Source of the DNA: Pantoea agglomerans
GTDB lineage: Bacteria > Pseudomonadota > Gammaproteobacteria > Enterobacterales > Enterobacteriaceae
Direction of reading: 5' to 3'
Assembly: GCF_020149765.1 (NCBI RefSeq)
Contig: NZ_CP083810.1
Span: 1 to 64,000, forward strand
DNA: 64,000 bases
Shown here: positions 52,184 through 63,146 of the stretch, in pieces
Numbering within the stretch: the stretch's first letter is position 1
Layout: the number at the start of each line of letters is the position of its first letter
The notes under the pieces: generated by a model
Seen by the model: the letters and a program-made list of their open reading frames with translations, nothing else
Database searches by the model: none
What the model was told of the DNA's origin: nothing
Position numbers and translations under genes: made by a program

Positions 52184-53458
52184 ATGACTATTCAAGCAAG
52201 TACGGAAAACGCAGTAGCAAACAGACCATCCTGGTCGCTGAAAGATACCATCTGGATGATGGGGGTATATGGCACCACGGTGGGCGCCGGCACGCTATTT
52301 TTGCCGGTGGAGGTGGGAACGCGCGGGCCGCTGGTGTTTTTTATGATGCTGCTGCTGGGCCTGCCGCTGTCGCTGATACCGCACGTGCTGATCTGCCGCA
52401 TCTTCATGCGCGACCATCAGGCGGAAAACGCCGCTCTTCCGCTCTTCGGTAAATTCTTCGGCCCAAAAGGGCGTCAGGGCATTAAGATCTTTTTCTGCGT
52501 TGCCCATTTTCCCGTCACGCTGGTGTACGTCGTCTCGCTGGTCAATGCGTTAGACAACTATGTTACCGCCCACCTGCATGTCGCCGCGCTGAACCGCGCC
52601 GTGCTGGCTTTTATCGCGGTGTCGTTACTCTATCTGGTGTTAAGCAAAGGCCGCGACCGCGTGGTCACCACCATGAGCACGCTGGCGATCCCCTTTGCCC
52701 TCTCTCTGCTGTTGATTGCCATGATGCAGATCCCGTCGTGGCATCTCTCCAACCTGATTCAGGCGCTGCGCGAGACCACGGCCGCACCTGCTGGCGAGTC
52801 GCTGAAGGCGCTCTGGCTGGCGCTTCCGCTTATCACCTTCTCATTCTGTTCCGCGCCGATGATGTCGCCGCTCTCCTCCTGGTACCAGGAAAAGGGGAAG
52901 GGCGGCGAGCAGAAAGCCGTACGCGTGGTCCGTCTGGCTTACTGCGCCATCTTTTTCAGCATCATCTTTTTTGTGCTGAGCTGTGTGCTGAGCATGCCGC
53001 GCGAGGTGTTTATCGCAGCCAGGACGCAGAACCTGAACGTGCTCGCGGTGATGGAAGGGAACGGTGGCGCAGGTCTGCTGTTTATCGTTGCGCCCTTTAT
53101 TGCGATGGTGGCGATGACCAAATCGTTTCTGGGGGTTTGCCTGCCGGTCGCCGAAACCTTCGCTACGCTGATCGGCGACGCCGCCGGGCTGAAAGATCAA
53201 TCCGGGCGCAAGCGAGCCAAAGCGGTGGCCTTTGCGCTGATGTTTGCGGTGTCGCTTGCGGTGGCCTACTGGAACCCGGACGTGATTGCGCTGATTGAAA
53301 CCGTCTGCGGGCCGCTGATCGCGATCTTCCTGTTCGTGATCCCCGCCTGGCTGGTGTACACCCGAAACGAGCTGCAGACGCTGCGAGGCGGCATGTCGCT
53401 TATCGTCATCGTCGGCGGCCTGCTCACCGTGTCGGCGCTGATCTACGGCATGCTTTAA
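52184..53458 (+). CDS. HAAAP-family amino-acid transporter (SdaC/TdcC-like)
   Basis: The 424-residue protein has 11 membrane spans and the family pattern: WMMGVYGTTVGAGTLFLP near residues 22-39 and the late segment FIAMVAMTKSFLGV. SdaC/TdcC-type members take up serine or threonine by proton symport. The frame is open upstream to 52025, but ATG at 52184 fits the family length. It stands alone, with a terminator between it and the convergent GGDEF gene. Confidence 0.88.
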   Translation: MTIQASTENAVANRPSWSLKDTIWMMGVYGTTVGAGTLFLPVEVGTRGPLVFFMMLLLGLPLSLIPHVLICRIFMRDHQAENAALPLFGKFFGPKGRQGIKIFFCVAHFPVTLVYVVSLVNALDNYVTAHLHVAALNRAVLAFIAVSLLYLVLSKGRDRVVTTMSTLAIPFALSLLLIAMMQIPSWHLSNLIQALRETTAAPAGESLKALWLALPLITFSFCSAPMMSPLSSWYQEKGKGGEQKAVRVVRLAYCAIFFSIIFFVLSCVLSMPREVFIAARTQNLNVLAVMEGNGGAGLLFIVAPFIAMVAMTKSFLGVCLPVAETFATLIGDAAGLKDQSGRKRAKAVAFALMFAVSLAVAYWNPDVIALIETVCGPLIAIFLFVIPAWLVYTRNELQTLRGGMSLIVIVGGLLTVSALIYGML

Positions 53459-53489
53459 CCCGCGCCCCCTGGAGAAACGGGGGGCGCGG
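53459..53489. terminator. Bidirectional GC-rich terminator
   Basis: CGCGCCCCC (53461-53469) and GGGGGCGCG (53480-53488) form a 9-bp stem between two convergent genes. Confidence 0.8.
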
Positions 53490-53497
53490 TCGGGCGG

Positions 53498-55051
53498 TCA
53501 GACCTGGCCGCTCGCCTGATTCCGGCCGTTGCGCTTGGCTCTGTAAAGCGCGCGGTCGGCCTCTTTTTTCAGCTGTTCAGCCTCTGCCGGTTTGCCTTCA
53601 GAGACCAGCGAACTGTAGCCGGCGCTGATGGTCACGATACCGAGCGAGACTTCCGTACTCTCATGCGCGATGCCCATCTCCATCACGCTCCTGACGGCGC
53701 GCTCTGCCACTATCTTCGCCTCGGACTCGTCGGTGTTCGGCATAATAATCGCGAACTCTTCGCCGCCGTAGCGCGCGACCACATCGCCGTGAAAATGAAC
53801 GCTCTCTTTCAGCGCGTGGGCGACATCCTGCAGACACTCGTCGCCGGCCACATGTCCGTACGTATCGTTAAAGCGTTTAAAGCAGTCGATGTCGATCATC
53901 ACCAGCGCGATCGGGTCGCCGGTTTTCAGCGATTTAAGTAACCCCTGCTCAAGCAGCGCATCAAACTGCCTTCGGTTGGCCAGGCCGGTTAAGCCGTCGA
54001 CCAGCGCCAGCGACTGCAGCGTGTGATTGATGTTGGTCAGCTCATCGCGCACGTAGGTTAATTCAATCTGATTTCTGACGTTGGCGCCCACCTGGCGCAG
54101 CAGCATGATGCCCATGCCGGTAATAGCGCAGAGCAGAGCCAGGTTAAGCAGCAGGTTAACCAGGTTTCCCGCCAGCCATTCCCGACGAATGCTGTCGCGG
54201 TCGTAGCCCGCCGTGACGATCAACGGATAGCGCTCCAGCCGGGTGTAGCCAAACACGCGCACCACGCCGTCCAGCGTAGAGCGCCAGGTGGCGTTGCCGC
54301 TTGAGGCGGCCTTAAGCTCCGTTTTAAACAACGGGCTGGACGCCAGCGTCCGGCCGATAAAGGCGTCAGGGAACGGGCGAATATATAAGACAGAGGAATC
54401 CGCCAGGATCAGCCCCAGGGTGTCTTTATTGCCCAGGGCGAAATAGCTGTAATACTGACGGAAATAGTCAACCCGCACGGTGGCCAGCGCGACGCCGGCA
54501 AAATGGCCCTGGCTGTCGTTCAGGCGAACGGAAACCGGGATCACCAAATCGCCGGTTGAGCGGCTGCGGATGACCCGACTGATAAGCAAATTCGTATCGT
54601 TATGGGTCCGATGCCAGATGAAATAGGCGCGATCGGCATTACTGGCGTTCGTCGGAACAAAATTGCCGGAGGAGGCGATCCAGTGCCCCTCGGTGTCGTA
54701 AATGAAGAGCCCGTGCAGCTGCGGTAGCTTAGCCTGCTGCTCTTTTAGCTGGTGCAGGAAAGCCGGCGTTGCGGCGTACTCATTGCCCCGCTGCCGGAGC
54801 TGCCGGACCGCATCCGCCAGGGTGATATCTACCTGCAGAAACGCATCTTCCGCCTGCTTCGCCAGCGAAACCGACAGGTTGCGGGCGTCGTCGTTTTTTT
54901 CGCCCACCGTCTGCTGCCATGAGTTCCATAACGACCAGGCGTTAATGGCGATAACAAAGAGGCTGGTGAGCAACAAAAACACGGCCATGCTTTTGCCGAG
55001 AGAGGTTTTTAACAGGGCGACGCCGGAAGCGCCTGATTGAGTTTTTCGCAT
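53498..55051 (-). CDS. Membrane-bound diguanylate cyclase with Cache sensor
   Basis: The 517-residue protein has two membrane spans (about 20-42 and 290-312) enclosing a periplasmic double Cache-type sensor domain of about 245 residues. The C-terminal GGDEF domain has an intact active site (RYGGEEF) and DIDCFKRFNDTYGH. A typical I-site RxxD is not obvious where expected (VAHALKE region). It should make cyclic di-GMP in response to a small periplasmic ligand. ATG at 55051 (MRKTQ) is preferred to an in-frame TTG at 55081. Confidence 0.92.
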   Translation of the reverse strand: MRKTQSGASGVALLKTSLGKSMAVFLLLTSLFVIAINAWSLWNSWQQTVGEKNDDARNLSVSLAKQAEDAFLQVDITLADAVRQLRQRGNEYAATPAFLHQLKEQQAKLPQLHGLFIYDTEGHWIASSGNFVPTNASNADRAYFIWHRTHNDTNLLISRVIRSRSTGDLVIPVSVRLNDSQGHFAGVALATVRVDYFRQYYSYFALGNKDTLGLILADSSVLYIRPFPDAFIGRTLASSPLFKTELKAASSGNATWRSTLDGVVRVFGYTRLERYPLIVTAGYDRDSIRREWLAGNLVNLLLNLALLCAITGMGIMLLRQVGANVRNQIELTYVRDELTNINHTLQSLALVDGLTGLANRRQFDALLEQGLLKSLKTGDPIALVMIDIDCFKRFNDTYGHVAGDECLQDVAHALKESVHFHGDVVARYGGEEFAIIMPNTDESEAKIVAERAVRSVMEMGIAHESTEVSLGIVTISAGYSSLVSEGKPAEAEQLKKEADRALYRAKRNGRNQASGQV

Positions 55052-55322
55052 AGTTAAGGGGGATATCAGCGCATGCGGCAAAGGTCAGTAACGCATAATA
55101 CATTAATTATGCTCAGGTCATAATGGTTAGCCGCATGCATTCTGAGCGCGCGCAGGTGCATGAGTCGCCTTTCAAAAAACGAATAAGTCATTCTCGCCTA
55201 TACTTCACCGCGTTTGCTGGAATGTTCAGTCGCGCTCAGGTTTGCCGTTCGCGCGGCGGCGTATTCAGGCATAACGAGACGCATGATTTTTATCATTTTA
55301 TTCTTACAGGGGATTTGCTGCC

Positions 55323-55688
55323 ATGTTGCATTCTCAACCTTCACGCGCCGGCACGCTGCTGCTCCTGCTGGCGGCCGCGATCGGCTTCGCGCTGGCGCTC
55401 TACGCCTGGCTGACGCCTCTGACTGGCGTCACCGGCACCATCGGCGCGCTCGGCGTGGCGATCGCCAGCGTAGTTCTGGCTTTGCTGACGCTGATTTTGC
55501 GCGCCGCGTCAGGGCGCGGCGCACGCATTTTCTGGGGCATCGTGACGCTGATTGTGCTGGTGGGTATCGGCTTTGCCGCCTTACTGCTCCATCAGGGGAT
55601 CATTACCGCCGCCATGGTACTTGGTCTGGCTGGTCTGATCCTTCTCGGCCGCCGTCCCGCCCGTCACACCACACCTGCCAGAGCCTGA
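55323..55688 (+). CDS. Membrane anchor subunit of a PQQ-dependent dehydrogenase (SldB-like)
   Basis: The 121-residue protein has four membrane spans (about 9-30, 34-56, 61-82 and 86-104) and begins LHSQPSRAGTLLLLLAAAIG. It resembles the N-terminal membrane part of membrane-bound glucose dehydrogenase, but is encoded alone, directly before a PQQ-enzyme gene. This is the arrangement of sldB-sldA (polyol dehydrogenase) in acetic acid bacteria. It should tether the catalytic subunit and pass electrons to ubiquinone. Confidence 0.75.
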   Translation: MLHSQPSRAGTLLLLLAAAIGFALALYAWLTPLTGVTGTIGALGVAIASVVLALLTLILRAASGRGARIFWGIVTLIVLVGIGFAALLLHQGIITAAMVLGLAGLILLGRRPARHTTPARA

Positions 55689-55698
55689 GGAATTGCCC

Positions 55699-57792
55699 GT
55701 GCATAGCGATAAACAAAAGCAGCTGATGAAAGTCAGCATGACGGCGCTCGCGCTGCTGATGACGCCACTCACATTACAGGCCGAGGATAAGGCCGCCGAA
55801 GCTTCTCAGGGAACGCAGGAGAAGCTTAATGTGGATGCCGCCGATCAGCAGTCGCCCGGCACCACGAACACAACTAAAGAAGCCTCTTCCGAACAGGATG
55901 GCAAAAAGGTCGCGTCCGCCGCTAATACGGCGTCGCCGCTGGTGCCGGAAAAAGCGACCTGGGACAGCTTCCACGGCCAGCTTAACGCCCAGAAGTACAG
56001 CCCTCTCAAGCAGATCACGGCCGATAACGTCAGCAAGCTGGAAAAAGTATGGGAATTTCATACCGGCGACGTCTCCGACGGCAAAGGTAAAACGCCTGCC
56101 ACCGTCTGGTCGGCCACGCCGGTGTTCGCCAACGATACGATTTACATCGGCACGCCTTTTTACCGGCTGATTGCGCTCGATCCCGGCACCGGGAAAGAAA
56201 AGTGGCATTACGATACGAAAGCGCCGCGCGAAGCGCTGACTCAGCCGGTCCTGAAGAACCGCGGCGTCTCTTACTGGCAGGCGAAAAACCCGGTTGCCGG
56301 GCAGGCCTGCCAGAAGATCGTTTATATGGGCACCGTTGACGGCAAACTCTATGCGCTGGATGCAGACTCCGGCAAACCATGCGAAAAATTTGCCGATAAG
56401 GGCGTGCTGAACGTCGAGCAGTGGAACACCCTGAATGCGAAATTTCCGCTGTCGCTGCTGCAGCCGCCCACCGTGGTCGGCAACCATCTGATCGTCGGCT
56501 GGGCGGGTAAAGACTGGGCCTATGCCGAAGCGCCTCCGGGCACCGTCTTCTCCATCAATGCCGAAACCGGTCAGCGCGAGTGGACCTTTGACGCCATTCC
56601 CGCCGACATCAGAAAGCGCACCGGCACCGCCAACGTCTGGACCCATATGTCCGCCGACGAGGCTAACGGGCTAGTCTATCTGCCGGTCTCTTCGCCTTCG
56701 CCTAACTACTGGGGCGGCAATCGCGTCGACGCCATTCCGCTCGGCACCTCAACCACCGCGCTTGATGTGAACACCGGCAAAGTCGTCTGGTCGCGCCAGT
56801 GGGTGCATCATGACGTCTGGGATTACGACATCAACTCCGCGCCGACGCTGATGGACATCACGGTCAACGGCAAACCGATCCCGGCGCTTATCCAGGCCAC
56901 TAAACAGGGCTTCCTGTTCGTCGTGAACCGCCTGACCGGCGAAGATGTCTGGCCGATCGAGGAGCGTCCGGTCCCGCAGGGCGACGGCTCCGTTCAGGGC
57001 GAGAAACTTTCGCCTACTCAGCCGTTCCCGACCAAACCGGCGCCTTTGCTCGATCAGTCTAAAAAACCGGAAATCTGGAAGCTGGCCGATATCGTCGGCG
57101 CCGGGCAGTGCTCGCGTCTCTGGGATAAGCTGACCTATGAAGGCATGTATACGCCGCCAACCACCAAAGGCGAGGGGGCATTAACCTATCCTGACAGCGC
57201 CGGCGGCGTGCAGTGGGGCGGTGTCGCCTTCGATCCGCAGAATCAGATTGCGGTGGTGAACACCTCGCACATCGTGCAGTACGTCAAGCTCTACAGCCGT
57301 GAAGAGTATAATAAGGCGGATAAAGACTCCGGTAATGAGAGCGGATTCGCGCCGCAGGAGGGCGCGCCTTACGGGATGCGCCTGAACGTGGCGAATAACT
57401 GGCTCGGCATGCCGTGCTGGCAGCCGCCGTTTGGCGAGATCGTGGCGCTGGATATGCACACCGGCGACGTGAAATGGCGACGTCCGGTTGGCGCGTCTCA
57501 GCAGTACGGGTTCTTTATGCCGGAAAGCTGGGGCTCGCCCACTATCGGCGGCCCGGCGGTCACCGCAGGCGGCGTCATCTTTATCGGCGCCTCGATGGAC
57601 GCGAAAGTCCGCGCTTACTCGCTGGCGAGCGGAGAGGAGCTTTGGTCCGATCAGGTTGAAGCGCCAGCCGTGGCAAACCCCTCGGTGTATGAATACAAAG
57701 GACGCCAGTATGTCGCCTTTGTCGCCGGCGGCAACACCATACTGAAAGATCAGGTCGGCGACCAGGTCGTGGTCTACGCGCTGCCTAAATAA
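55699..57792 (+). CDS. PQQ-dependent periplasmic dehydrogenase, catalytic subunit (glucose/quinate/polyol family)
   Basis: The product of about 697 residues has a signal peptide (ending LTLQAE) followed by a Gln/Ala/Lys-rich spacer and an eight-bladed PQQ propeller: FHGQLNAQKYSPLKQIT, the WVHHDVWDYDINSAPTL region with PQQ/metal-site residues, and several tryptophan-docking repeats (for example TGKVVWSRQW, TGEELWSDQV). The start GTG at 55699 has a TGAGGA site 7 bp upstream. It is coupled to the membrane subunit gene 10 bp upstream. It oxidises a sugar or polyol in the periplasm; the substrate cannot be told. Host PQQ synthesis is not visible in this window. Confidence 0.88.
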   Translation: MHSDKQKQLMKVSMTALALLMTPLTLQAEDKAAEASQGTQEKLNVDAADQQSPGTTNTTKEASSEQDGKKVASAANTASPLVPEKATWDSFHGQLNAQKYSPLKQITADNVSKLEKVWEFHTGDVSDGKGKTPATVWSATPVFANDTIYIGTPFYRLIALDPGTGKEKWHYDTKAPREALTQPVLKNRGVSYWQAKNPVAGQACQKIVYMGTVDGKLYALDADSGKPCEKFADKGVLNVEQWNTLNAKFPLSLLQPPTVVGNHLIVGWAGKDWAYAEAPPGTVFSINAETGQREWTFDAIPADIRKRTGTANVWTHMSADEANGLVYLPVSSPSPNYWGGNRVDAIPLGTSTTALDVNTGKVVWSRQWVHHDVWDYDINSAPTLMDITVNGKPIPALIQATKQGFLFVVNRLTGEDVWPIEERPVPQGDGSVQGEKLSPTQPFPTKPAPLLDQSKKPEIWKLADIVGAGQCSRLWDKLTYEGMYTPPTTKGEGALTYPDSAGGVQWGGVAFDPQNQIAVVNTSHIVQYVKLYSREEYNKADKDSGNESGFAPQEGAPYGMRLNVANNWLGMPCWQPPFGEIVALDMHTGDVKWRRPVGASQQYGFFMPESWGSPTIGGPAVTAGGVIFIGASMDAKVRAYSLASGEELWSDQVEAPAVANPSVYEYKGRQYVAFVAGGNTILKDQVGDQVVVYALPK

Positions 57793-57804
57793 CCCTGCTG
57801 GTAA

Positions 57805-57844
57805 GTTCTGAACGAGAGCAAAGCGATTTGCTCTCGTTCAGAAC
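57805..57844. terminator. Perfect 18-bp hairpin, bidirectional terminator
   Basis: The arm GTTCTGAACGAGAGCAAA (57805-57822) is exactly complementary to 57827-57844 over a GCGA loop. It separates the PQQ-dehydrogenase gene from the convergent bud operon. Confidence 0.9.
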
Positions 57845-57869
57845 GTAAAGAAGGCAGGCGACGCGGACG

Positions 57870-58655
<786 letters not shown>

Positions 58656-58666
58656 TTAAGGTTAGA

Positions 58667-60346
58667 TCAGAGCAGCTGGCTGAGATGAAGCTGTCCCATC
58701 AGCAGCGGGTTGTCGCTGTAGTCGACGGGAAGGGCAACCACAGCCGGCCCGTTCACATCCATCGCTTTGCGCAGCGTCGGCTCCAGCTCTGCCGCGCTGT
58801 TTACCGCAAACCCGGCCGCGCCGAAGGCTTCGGCATAGGCTTTAAAGTCGACCGGGCCGAAGTTGACGCCGGAGAGGCGCTGGTACTTTTTCTCCTCCTG
58901 GATGGCGACCATGTTGTAGGCGTTATCGACCCAGATAATGTGCAGAATGTTGGCCTTCAGCCTGACGGCGGTTTCCAGCTCCATGCTCGACTGCAAAAAT
59001 CCGCCGTCGCCTGAGACCGACACCACTTTGCGCGACGGATCCACCAGCCAGGCGCCGATAGCCCACGGCAGCGCGACGCCCATCGTCTGCTGCCCGTTGG
59101 AAATCATGATTTGACGCGCGCGGAAGCTGTAAAGATAACGGGCGATCCAGATATGAAAGCTGCCCATGTCGACGGTCAGGCTGACGTCGTTGTTGATGAT
59201 GTCCTGCATGGCGCGCACGATGCGCAGCGGATGCAGCGCGAACTGATCCAGGCTGGCGCCCTGCATCGCCAGCAGCTGCCGTTGCTGGCGGCGATCCTCC
59301 AGCACGGCGGCGGCCGCCTCGCTGAGCTGCAGCGGCGAGGCGATGCGCGCGGCGATTTTACGCACGGTCTGGGCGATATCACCCACCAGCTCGGCGTCAG
59401 GCAGGTAGAGATTGTCAGCCTCCGCCGGCAGCACATCGATATGCACCAGCATCGCTTTTCCGCTGTTCCACATCGCGGGCTCATACTCAACCGGGCTGTA
59501 GCCGATGGTGATGATCAAATCGGCCTGCTGCAGCAGACGATCGCCCGCCTGGTTGTTAAACAGGCCGATACGTCCGGCAAAGCGCGAAAAGTGCTCCTGA
59601 CGCACCGCGCCGGCCGCCTGATAGGTGCTGGTGACGGGAATGCGGCTTTTGCTCAGCAGCTCGTGGATCGCCTCGCTGTTCTCTGGCTGGCTCGCCATCA
59701 GGCCCAGCAGGATCACCGGATTTTTGGCCCGGGCGATTTCGCGGCTGACCGCCTCGACCAGCGAATCGGGCGCGGCGCCCAGCGTGACGCGTCCCTTGTG
59801 CTGCAGCGGCGTGCCTGACACCGGCTGGTCGACGATATCCTGCGGCAGGCTGATAAAGGCGCCGCCGCCGCGGCCGTTCTCAGCATGGCGAAAAGCGTTG
59901 GACACGCATTCGGCCAGCGCAGAGGCGTCGGTAACCTCTACGGCGAATTTCGTCACCGGACGAAACATCGACACGGTATCCATGCTCTGATGAACCTGCT
60001 TGGCGCTGTCGGAACGCTTCACCGCGCCGCCAATCGCCACCACCGGATCGCCTTCGCTGGTGGCGGTGGCCATGCCGGTCACGAGGTTCGAGCAGCCCGG
60101 CCCCGAGGTGACCAGCGCCACGCCGGCGCTGCCGGTCAGCCTGCCGACCGCGGCCGCCATAAAGGCGGCGTTCGCCTCATGCCTCACCGGGATTAGCTGA
60201 ATAGGGGAATCCACCAGCGAATCGAATACCTTGTCGATTTTGGCGCCGGGAATGCCGAACACATGGTTGACGCCCTGCGCTTCAAGCTGCGCCACCACGA
60301 GATCGGCGCCGCTGTTCCAGAGCACGTTGGTTTTTAGCGTTTTCAT
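58667..60346 (-). CDS. budB: Catabolic acetolactate synthase
   Basis: The 559-residue thiamine-diphosphate enzyme shows [17 protein letters not shown] near residue 28, the catalytic Glu in [12 protein letters not shown] (about 48-59), and the ThDP-binding motif GDGGFLQSS...N (about 445-475). Sequence is very close to Klebsiella BudB/AlsS, which condenses two pyruvates to alpha-acetolactate without FAD and without a regulatory subunit. Three consecutive start codons exist (60352, 60349, 60346); the last has the best distance to GAGG. Confidence 0.95.
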   Translation of the reverse strand: MKTLKTNVLWNSGADLVVAQLEAQGVNHVFGIPGAKIDKVFDSLVDSPIQLIPVRHEANAAFMAAAVGRLTGSAGVALVTSGPGCSNLVTGMATATSEGDPVVAIGGAVKRSDSAKQVHQSMDTVSMFRPVTKFAVEVTDASALAECVSNAFRHAENGRGGGAFISLPQDIVDQPVSGTPLQHKGRVTLGAAPDSLVEAVSREIARAKNPVILLGLMASQPENSEAIHELLSKSRIPVTSTYQAAGAVRQEHFSRFAGRIGLFNNQAGDRLLQQADLIITIGYSPVEYEPAMWNSGKAMLVHIDVLPAEADNLYLPDAELVGDIAQTVRKIAARIASPLQLSEAAAAVLEDRRQQRQLLAMQGASLDQFALHPLRIVRAMQDIINNDVSLTVDMGSFHIWIARYLYSFRARQIMISNGQQTMGVALPWAIGAWLVDPSRKVVSVSGDGGFLQSSMELETAVRLKANILHIIWVDNAYNMVAIQEEKKYQRLSGVNFGPVDFKAYAEAFGAAGFAVNSAAELEPTLRKAMDVNGPAVVALPVDYSDNPLLMGQLHLSQLL

Positions 60347-60360
60347 CATCACCTCAGTTG

Positions 60361-61143
60361 TTAGCTTTCGACAGCCCGAATGGCTTCATCCAGATCCTGC
60401 GGGTTCAGATCCGCCTGCAGAAAATCGCGGTCCTGCGGCAGATCGATCACCAGCTGGCTGATGGCGCCGAACGTCAGCTCTCCTCCTTCCAGCACATAAT
60501 CGAGGATGTGGCCGCCGCCCTGGCGATCGCCGGTAATAAAGTGTTCGTGGTAGCCTGCGACGTTGATGCCCTGCATATACTGCGGCGTGCGGAAGCCAAT
60601 CAGTTCGCCCTCCGCCTCGCGAAAGTCGAAGGTGGGCTGATTGCCGAGCACTTCAGGCATGGTGCGATAGGGGCGACACTGGCAGGGCACGGTGCGCGTC
60701 TGTACGGCATGAAAGCGGCCACTGATGCGCAGCGCGCAGAACTGGTTATCTGAGGTGATTTTGCTGTCGATAACGCGGTGCACATCGTCACGCGTGGCGG
60801 TTTCAGCGAAGCGGTGCTGGTATTCAGGTTTGAAAAATGTCATCACCGCAAAAGGCGTTTTCTGATCGGGCCTGGCAGGACGGGCGCTGCCGTCGGAGCG
60901 GAGCTGATACACCTCGCTGTCAAAAGCGATCAGCTCGCCGTCGAGCTGATTAAAAGTGCCCAGACCAAAATCGCCTTTGCGCAGCAGATCCGCAACCGTG
61001 GTCGATCCGTCGTAAACCCCGTTAAGAAGCGCGCTCATCAGCGAGGTCTGATAGATAACTTTTTCTGGTGATTTTTCCGCAAGTTTGCCAAGGGTTTCCT
61101 TGAACTGATCCTCACATGAACAATCAGATACAATATTACACAT
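60361..61143 (-). CDS. budA: Alpha-acetolactate decarboxylase
   Basis: The 260-residue protein has the family's zinc site and surroundings: [17 protein letters not shown] (about 58-74), the metal-ligand region HEHFIT (about 205-210), and GGHILDYVL. It decarboxylates acetolactate to acetoin. I take ATG at 61143 (MCNIVSD), which has GAGGCACC upstream and gives the typical 260-residue length, instead of the 14-codon longer frame. It is first in the budABC operon. Confidence 0.95.
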   Translation of the reverse strand: MCNIVSDCSCEDQFKETLGKLAEKSPEKVIYQTSLMSALLNGVYDGSTTVADLLRKGDFGLGTFNQLDGELIAFDSEVYQLRSDGSARPARPDQKTPFAVMTFFKPEYQHRFAETATRDDVHRVIDSKITSDNQFCALRISGRFHAVQTRTVPCQCRPYRTMPEVLGNQPTFDFREAEGELIGFRTPQYMQGINVAGYHEHFITGDRQGGGHILDYVLEGGELTFGAISQLVIDLPQDRDFLQADLNPQDLDEAIRAVES

Positions 61144-61247
61144 ATGGTGCCTCACAAACCCATAGTTAAGCCGTGTTAATATCATGTTGGGCCAGTTGGC
61201 TCGCAGAATCCAATAGCGAAACCTGTTAACTTTGAGACGTTTTTGAT

Positions 61248-62171
61248 ATGGAACTTCGGCATCTACGTTATTTCGTTGCTGTGGCCGAGACGCTGCACTT
61301 TACCCGCGCAGCGGAAATGCTGGGCATTTCTCAGCCGCCGCTAAGTCAGCAAATCCAGCGTCTGGAACATGAGATTGGCACGCCGTTGCTGAAGCGCTTA
61401 ACGCGTGGGGTCGAGCTGACCGAGGCGGGCAGCGCGTTTCTGCCTGATGCGATACAGATTGTGCAACAGGCCGATAATGCGCTGGAGAAGGCGCGCGGCG
61501 TGGCGCGAGGCATCAGCGGGCAGATGTCGCTGGGCTTCGCCAGTTCGGTGGCGTTTGGTCAGCCGGTATTCGATTTGATCCGGCGTTTCAAGGCGCGCTA
61601 TCCCGCCATCACCCTGACCACGCGGGAGGAGAACATGGCGCTGCTGATGCAGGATTTACAGGAAGGACTGCTCGACGCGGCGTTTATTCGCCTGCCCTGC
61701 GAAAGCAGCAAAGCCTTTAATCTGAAGGTGATCGCCACCGAGAGAATGCTCGTCGCCTTGCCCGCTGGCCACGCGCTTGGCCATCAGCGAAGCGTGGCGC
61801 TGTCGCAGCTGGCGGACGAAACGCTGATTATCTTCCCGCGCGACGTCTCCCCGAGCCTGTATGAACTTATCGTCAGCACCTGTCTGCGCGCGGGCTTTTC
61901 CACGGCGCGATTTCAGCAGGCGCCGCAGATCGCCTCCTCTCTCGGCATGGTGGGCGCCAACTGCGGCATCGCGCTGGTGCCGGCCTCTATGTGCTGCGTC
62001 AATAACCCGCAGATTGTGTTTTGCGAGATCGAGAACAACACGCTTTATACGGATATCGCCTTTGCCTGGCGACGCAGCAGCACGGCCAGAACGGTATCGC
62101 ACCTGCTCAGGCTGATTAACGACGCTGAGCAGGCCGCGTCGGGCGAGCCCTCTCCACCCGACGGCGAGTGA
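61248..62171 (+). CDS. budR: LysR-family activator of the bud operon
   Basis: The 307-residue LysR protein has the winged helix (LRHLRYFVAVAETLHFTRAAE, described by its first 12 residues LRHLRYFVAVAE, and SQPPLSQQIQRLE) and an effector domain like that of BudR/AlsR, which sense acetate and low pH. It is divergent from budA with 104 bp between the starts; the shared promoter region 61144-61247 should carry its binding sites. Confidence 0.9.
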   Translation: MELRHLRYFVAVAETLHFTRAAEMLGISQPPLSQQIQRLEHEIGTPLLKRLTRGVELTEAGSAFLPDAIQIVQQADNALEKARGVARGISGQMSLGFASSVAFGQPVFDLIRRFKARYPAITLTTREENMALLMQDLQEGLLDAAFIRLPCESSKAFNLKVIATERMLVALPAGHALGHQRSVALSQLADETLIIFPRDVSPSLYELIVSTCLRAGFSTARFQQAPQIASSLGMVGANCGIALVPASMCCVNNPQIVFCEIENNTLYTDIAFAWRRSSTARTVSHLLRLINDAEQAASGEPSPPDGE

Positions 62172-62174
62172 TCT

Positions 62175-63038
62175 TCAGCCCGCCAGCGCCGCCGCAAAGT
62201 CGCGGTACGAATACAGCGGACGGCCCAGCAGCGCCACCAGCCGCTCGCGATCGCCAGTCTGCGGGATCATGCCGTCGCTAACGTAGCGCTCGGCCATCAG
62301 ACGCATTTCATAGGCCATCCATTTCGGCATAAATCCCGCCATGTTCGCTTCAAACGCGGCAGGATCGTCGCCGCCGTAGTTAACCGGTCGCCCGAGCGTC
62401 TCAGCCCATACCGCAGCGGCCTGAGGTCCGGTAAGGGTATCGGGTCCGACAATATTGATGGTTTCGACCGGCAGTTTGCCGGGAGCCCGGTCGCGTCGTA
62501 TCAGTTCGATAGCGGCCACCTCGGCAATATCGCGCACATCGACCATCGCCAGCCCGACGTTTCCGATCGGCATCGGATAAACGCCGTGGTTGAAGATGAC
62601 CTCTTTAACCATCGCGTCGTTATCGATGTAATAGGTCGGCCGCAGGATGGTGGCGCTAAAATTCATCGCCGCGAGCATCTGCTCCGCGCCGTACTTAACG
62701 GCAAAGTGGGGAACGTTCACCGCTTTATCCGCCTCGAACACCGAAAGATAGACGATCCGTTCAACGCCGCATTCGCGGGCGACGTTCAGGGTAATGATGG
62801 CCTGCGTAAACTCATCGGCCGTGACGGCGTTCAGCAGGAAAAGCGTGCTAACGCCCGAGAAGGCGGCGCGCAGGGCGTCGAGATCGAGCAGCTCGCCTTT
62901 AACCGCCTCGACGCCTGGCCCAAAGCCGGCAGCGTCAGGGTTACGCGTCAGTATGCGAACAGCAGCGCCGCGGCTGATAAGCTGGGCGACGACATGGCGG
63001 CCGACACGGCCGGTGGCGCCGGTAACAAGAATAGTCAT
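62175..63038 (-). CDS. NmrA-like NAD(P)-binding oxidoreductase
   Basis: The 287-residue protein has the atypical short-chain-dehydrogenase start TILVTGATGRVGRHV (NADP-binding GxxGxxG, residues 2-16) and no obvious YxxxK catalytic pair, as in NmrA/HSCARG and quinone-oxidoreductase-type QorB members. It is divergent from a LysR gene that starts 108 bp away, so it is probably its target. Substrate unknown. Confidence 0.85.
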   Translation of the reverse strand: MTILVTGATGRVGRHVVAQLISRGAAVRILTRNPDAAGFGPGVEAVKGELLDLDALRAAFSGVSTLFLLNAVTADEFTQAIITLNVARECGVERIVYLSVFEADKAVNVPHFAVKYGAEQMLAAMNFSATILRPTYYIDNDAMVKEVIFNHGVYPMPIGNVGLAMVDVRDIAEVAAIELIRRDRAPGKLPVETINIVGPDTLTGPQAAAVWAETLGRPVNYGGDDPAAFEANMAGFMPKWMAYEMRLMAERYVSDGMIPQTGDRERLVALLGRPLYSYRDFAAALAG

Positions 63039-63146
63039 GATGTTTACTCCGTGATGTCAGGTGGGTGTAAACAGAGATTAGGGTGTTTTGTTTAATGGCG
63101 GAAGACGCTATTCTCGAGACTCTTTGTTCCATAAATGAGACAGCGT

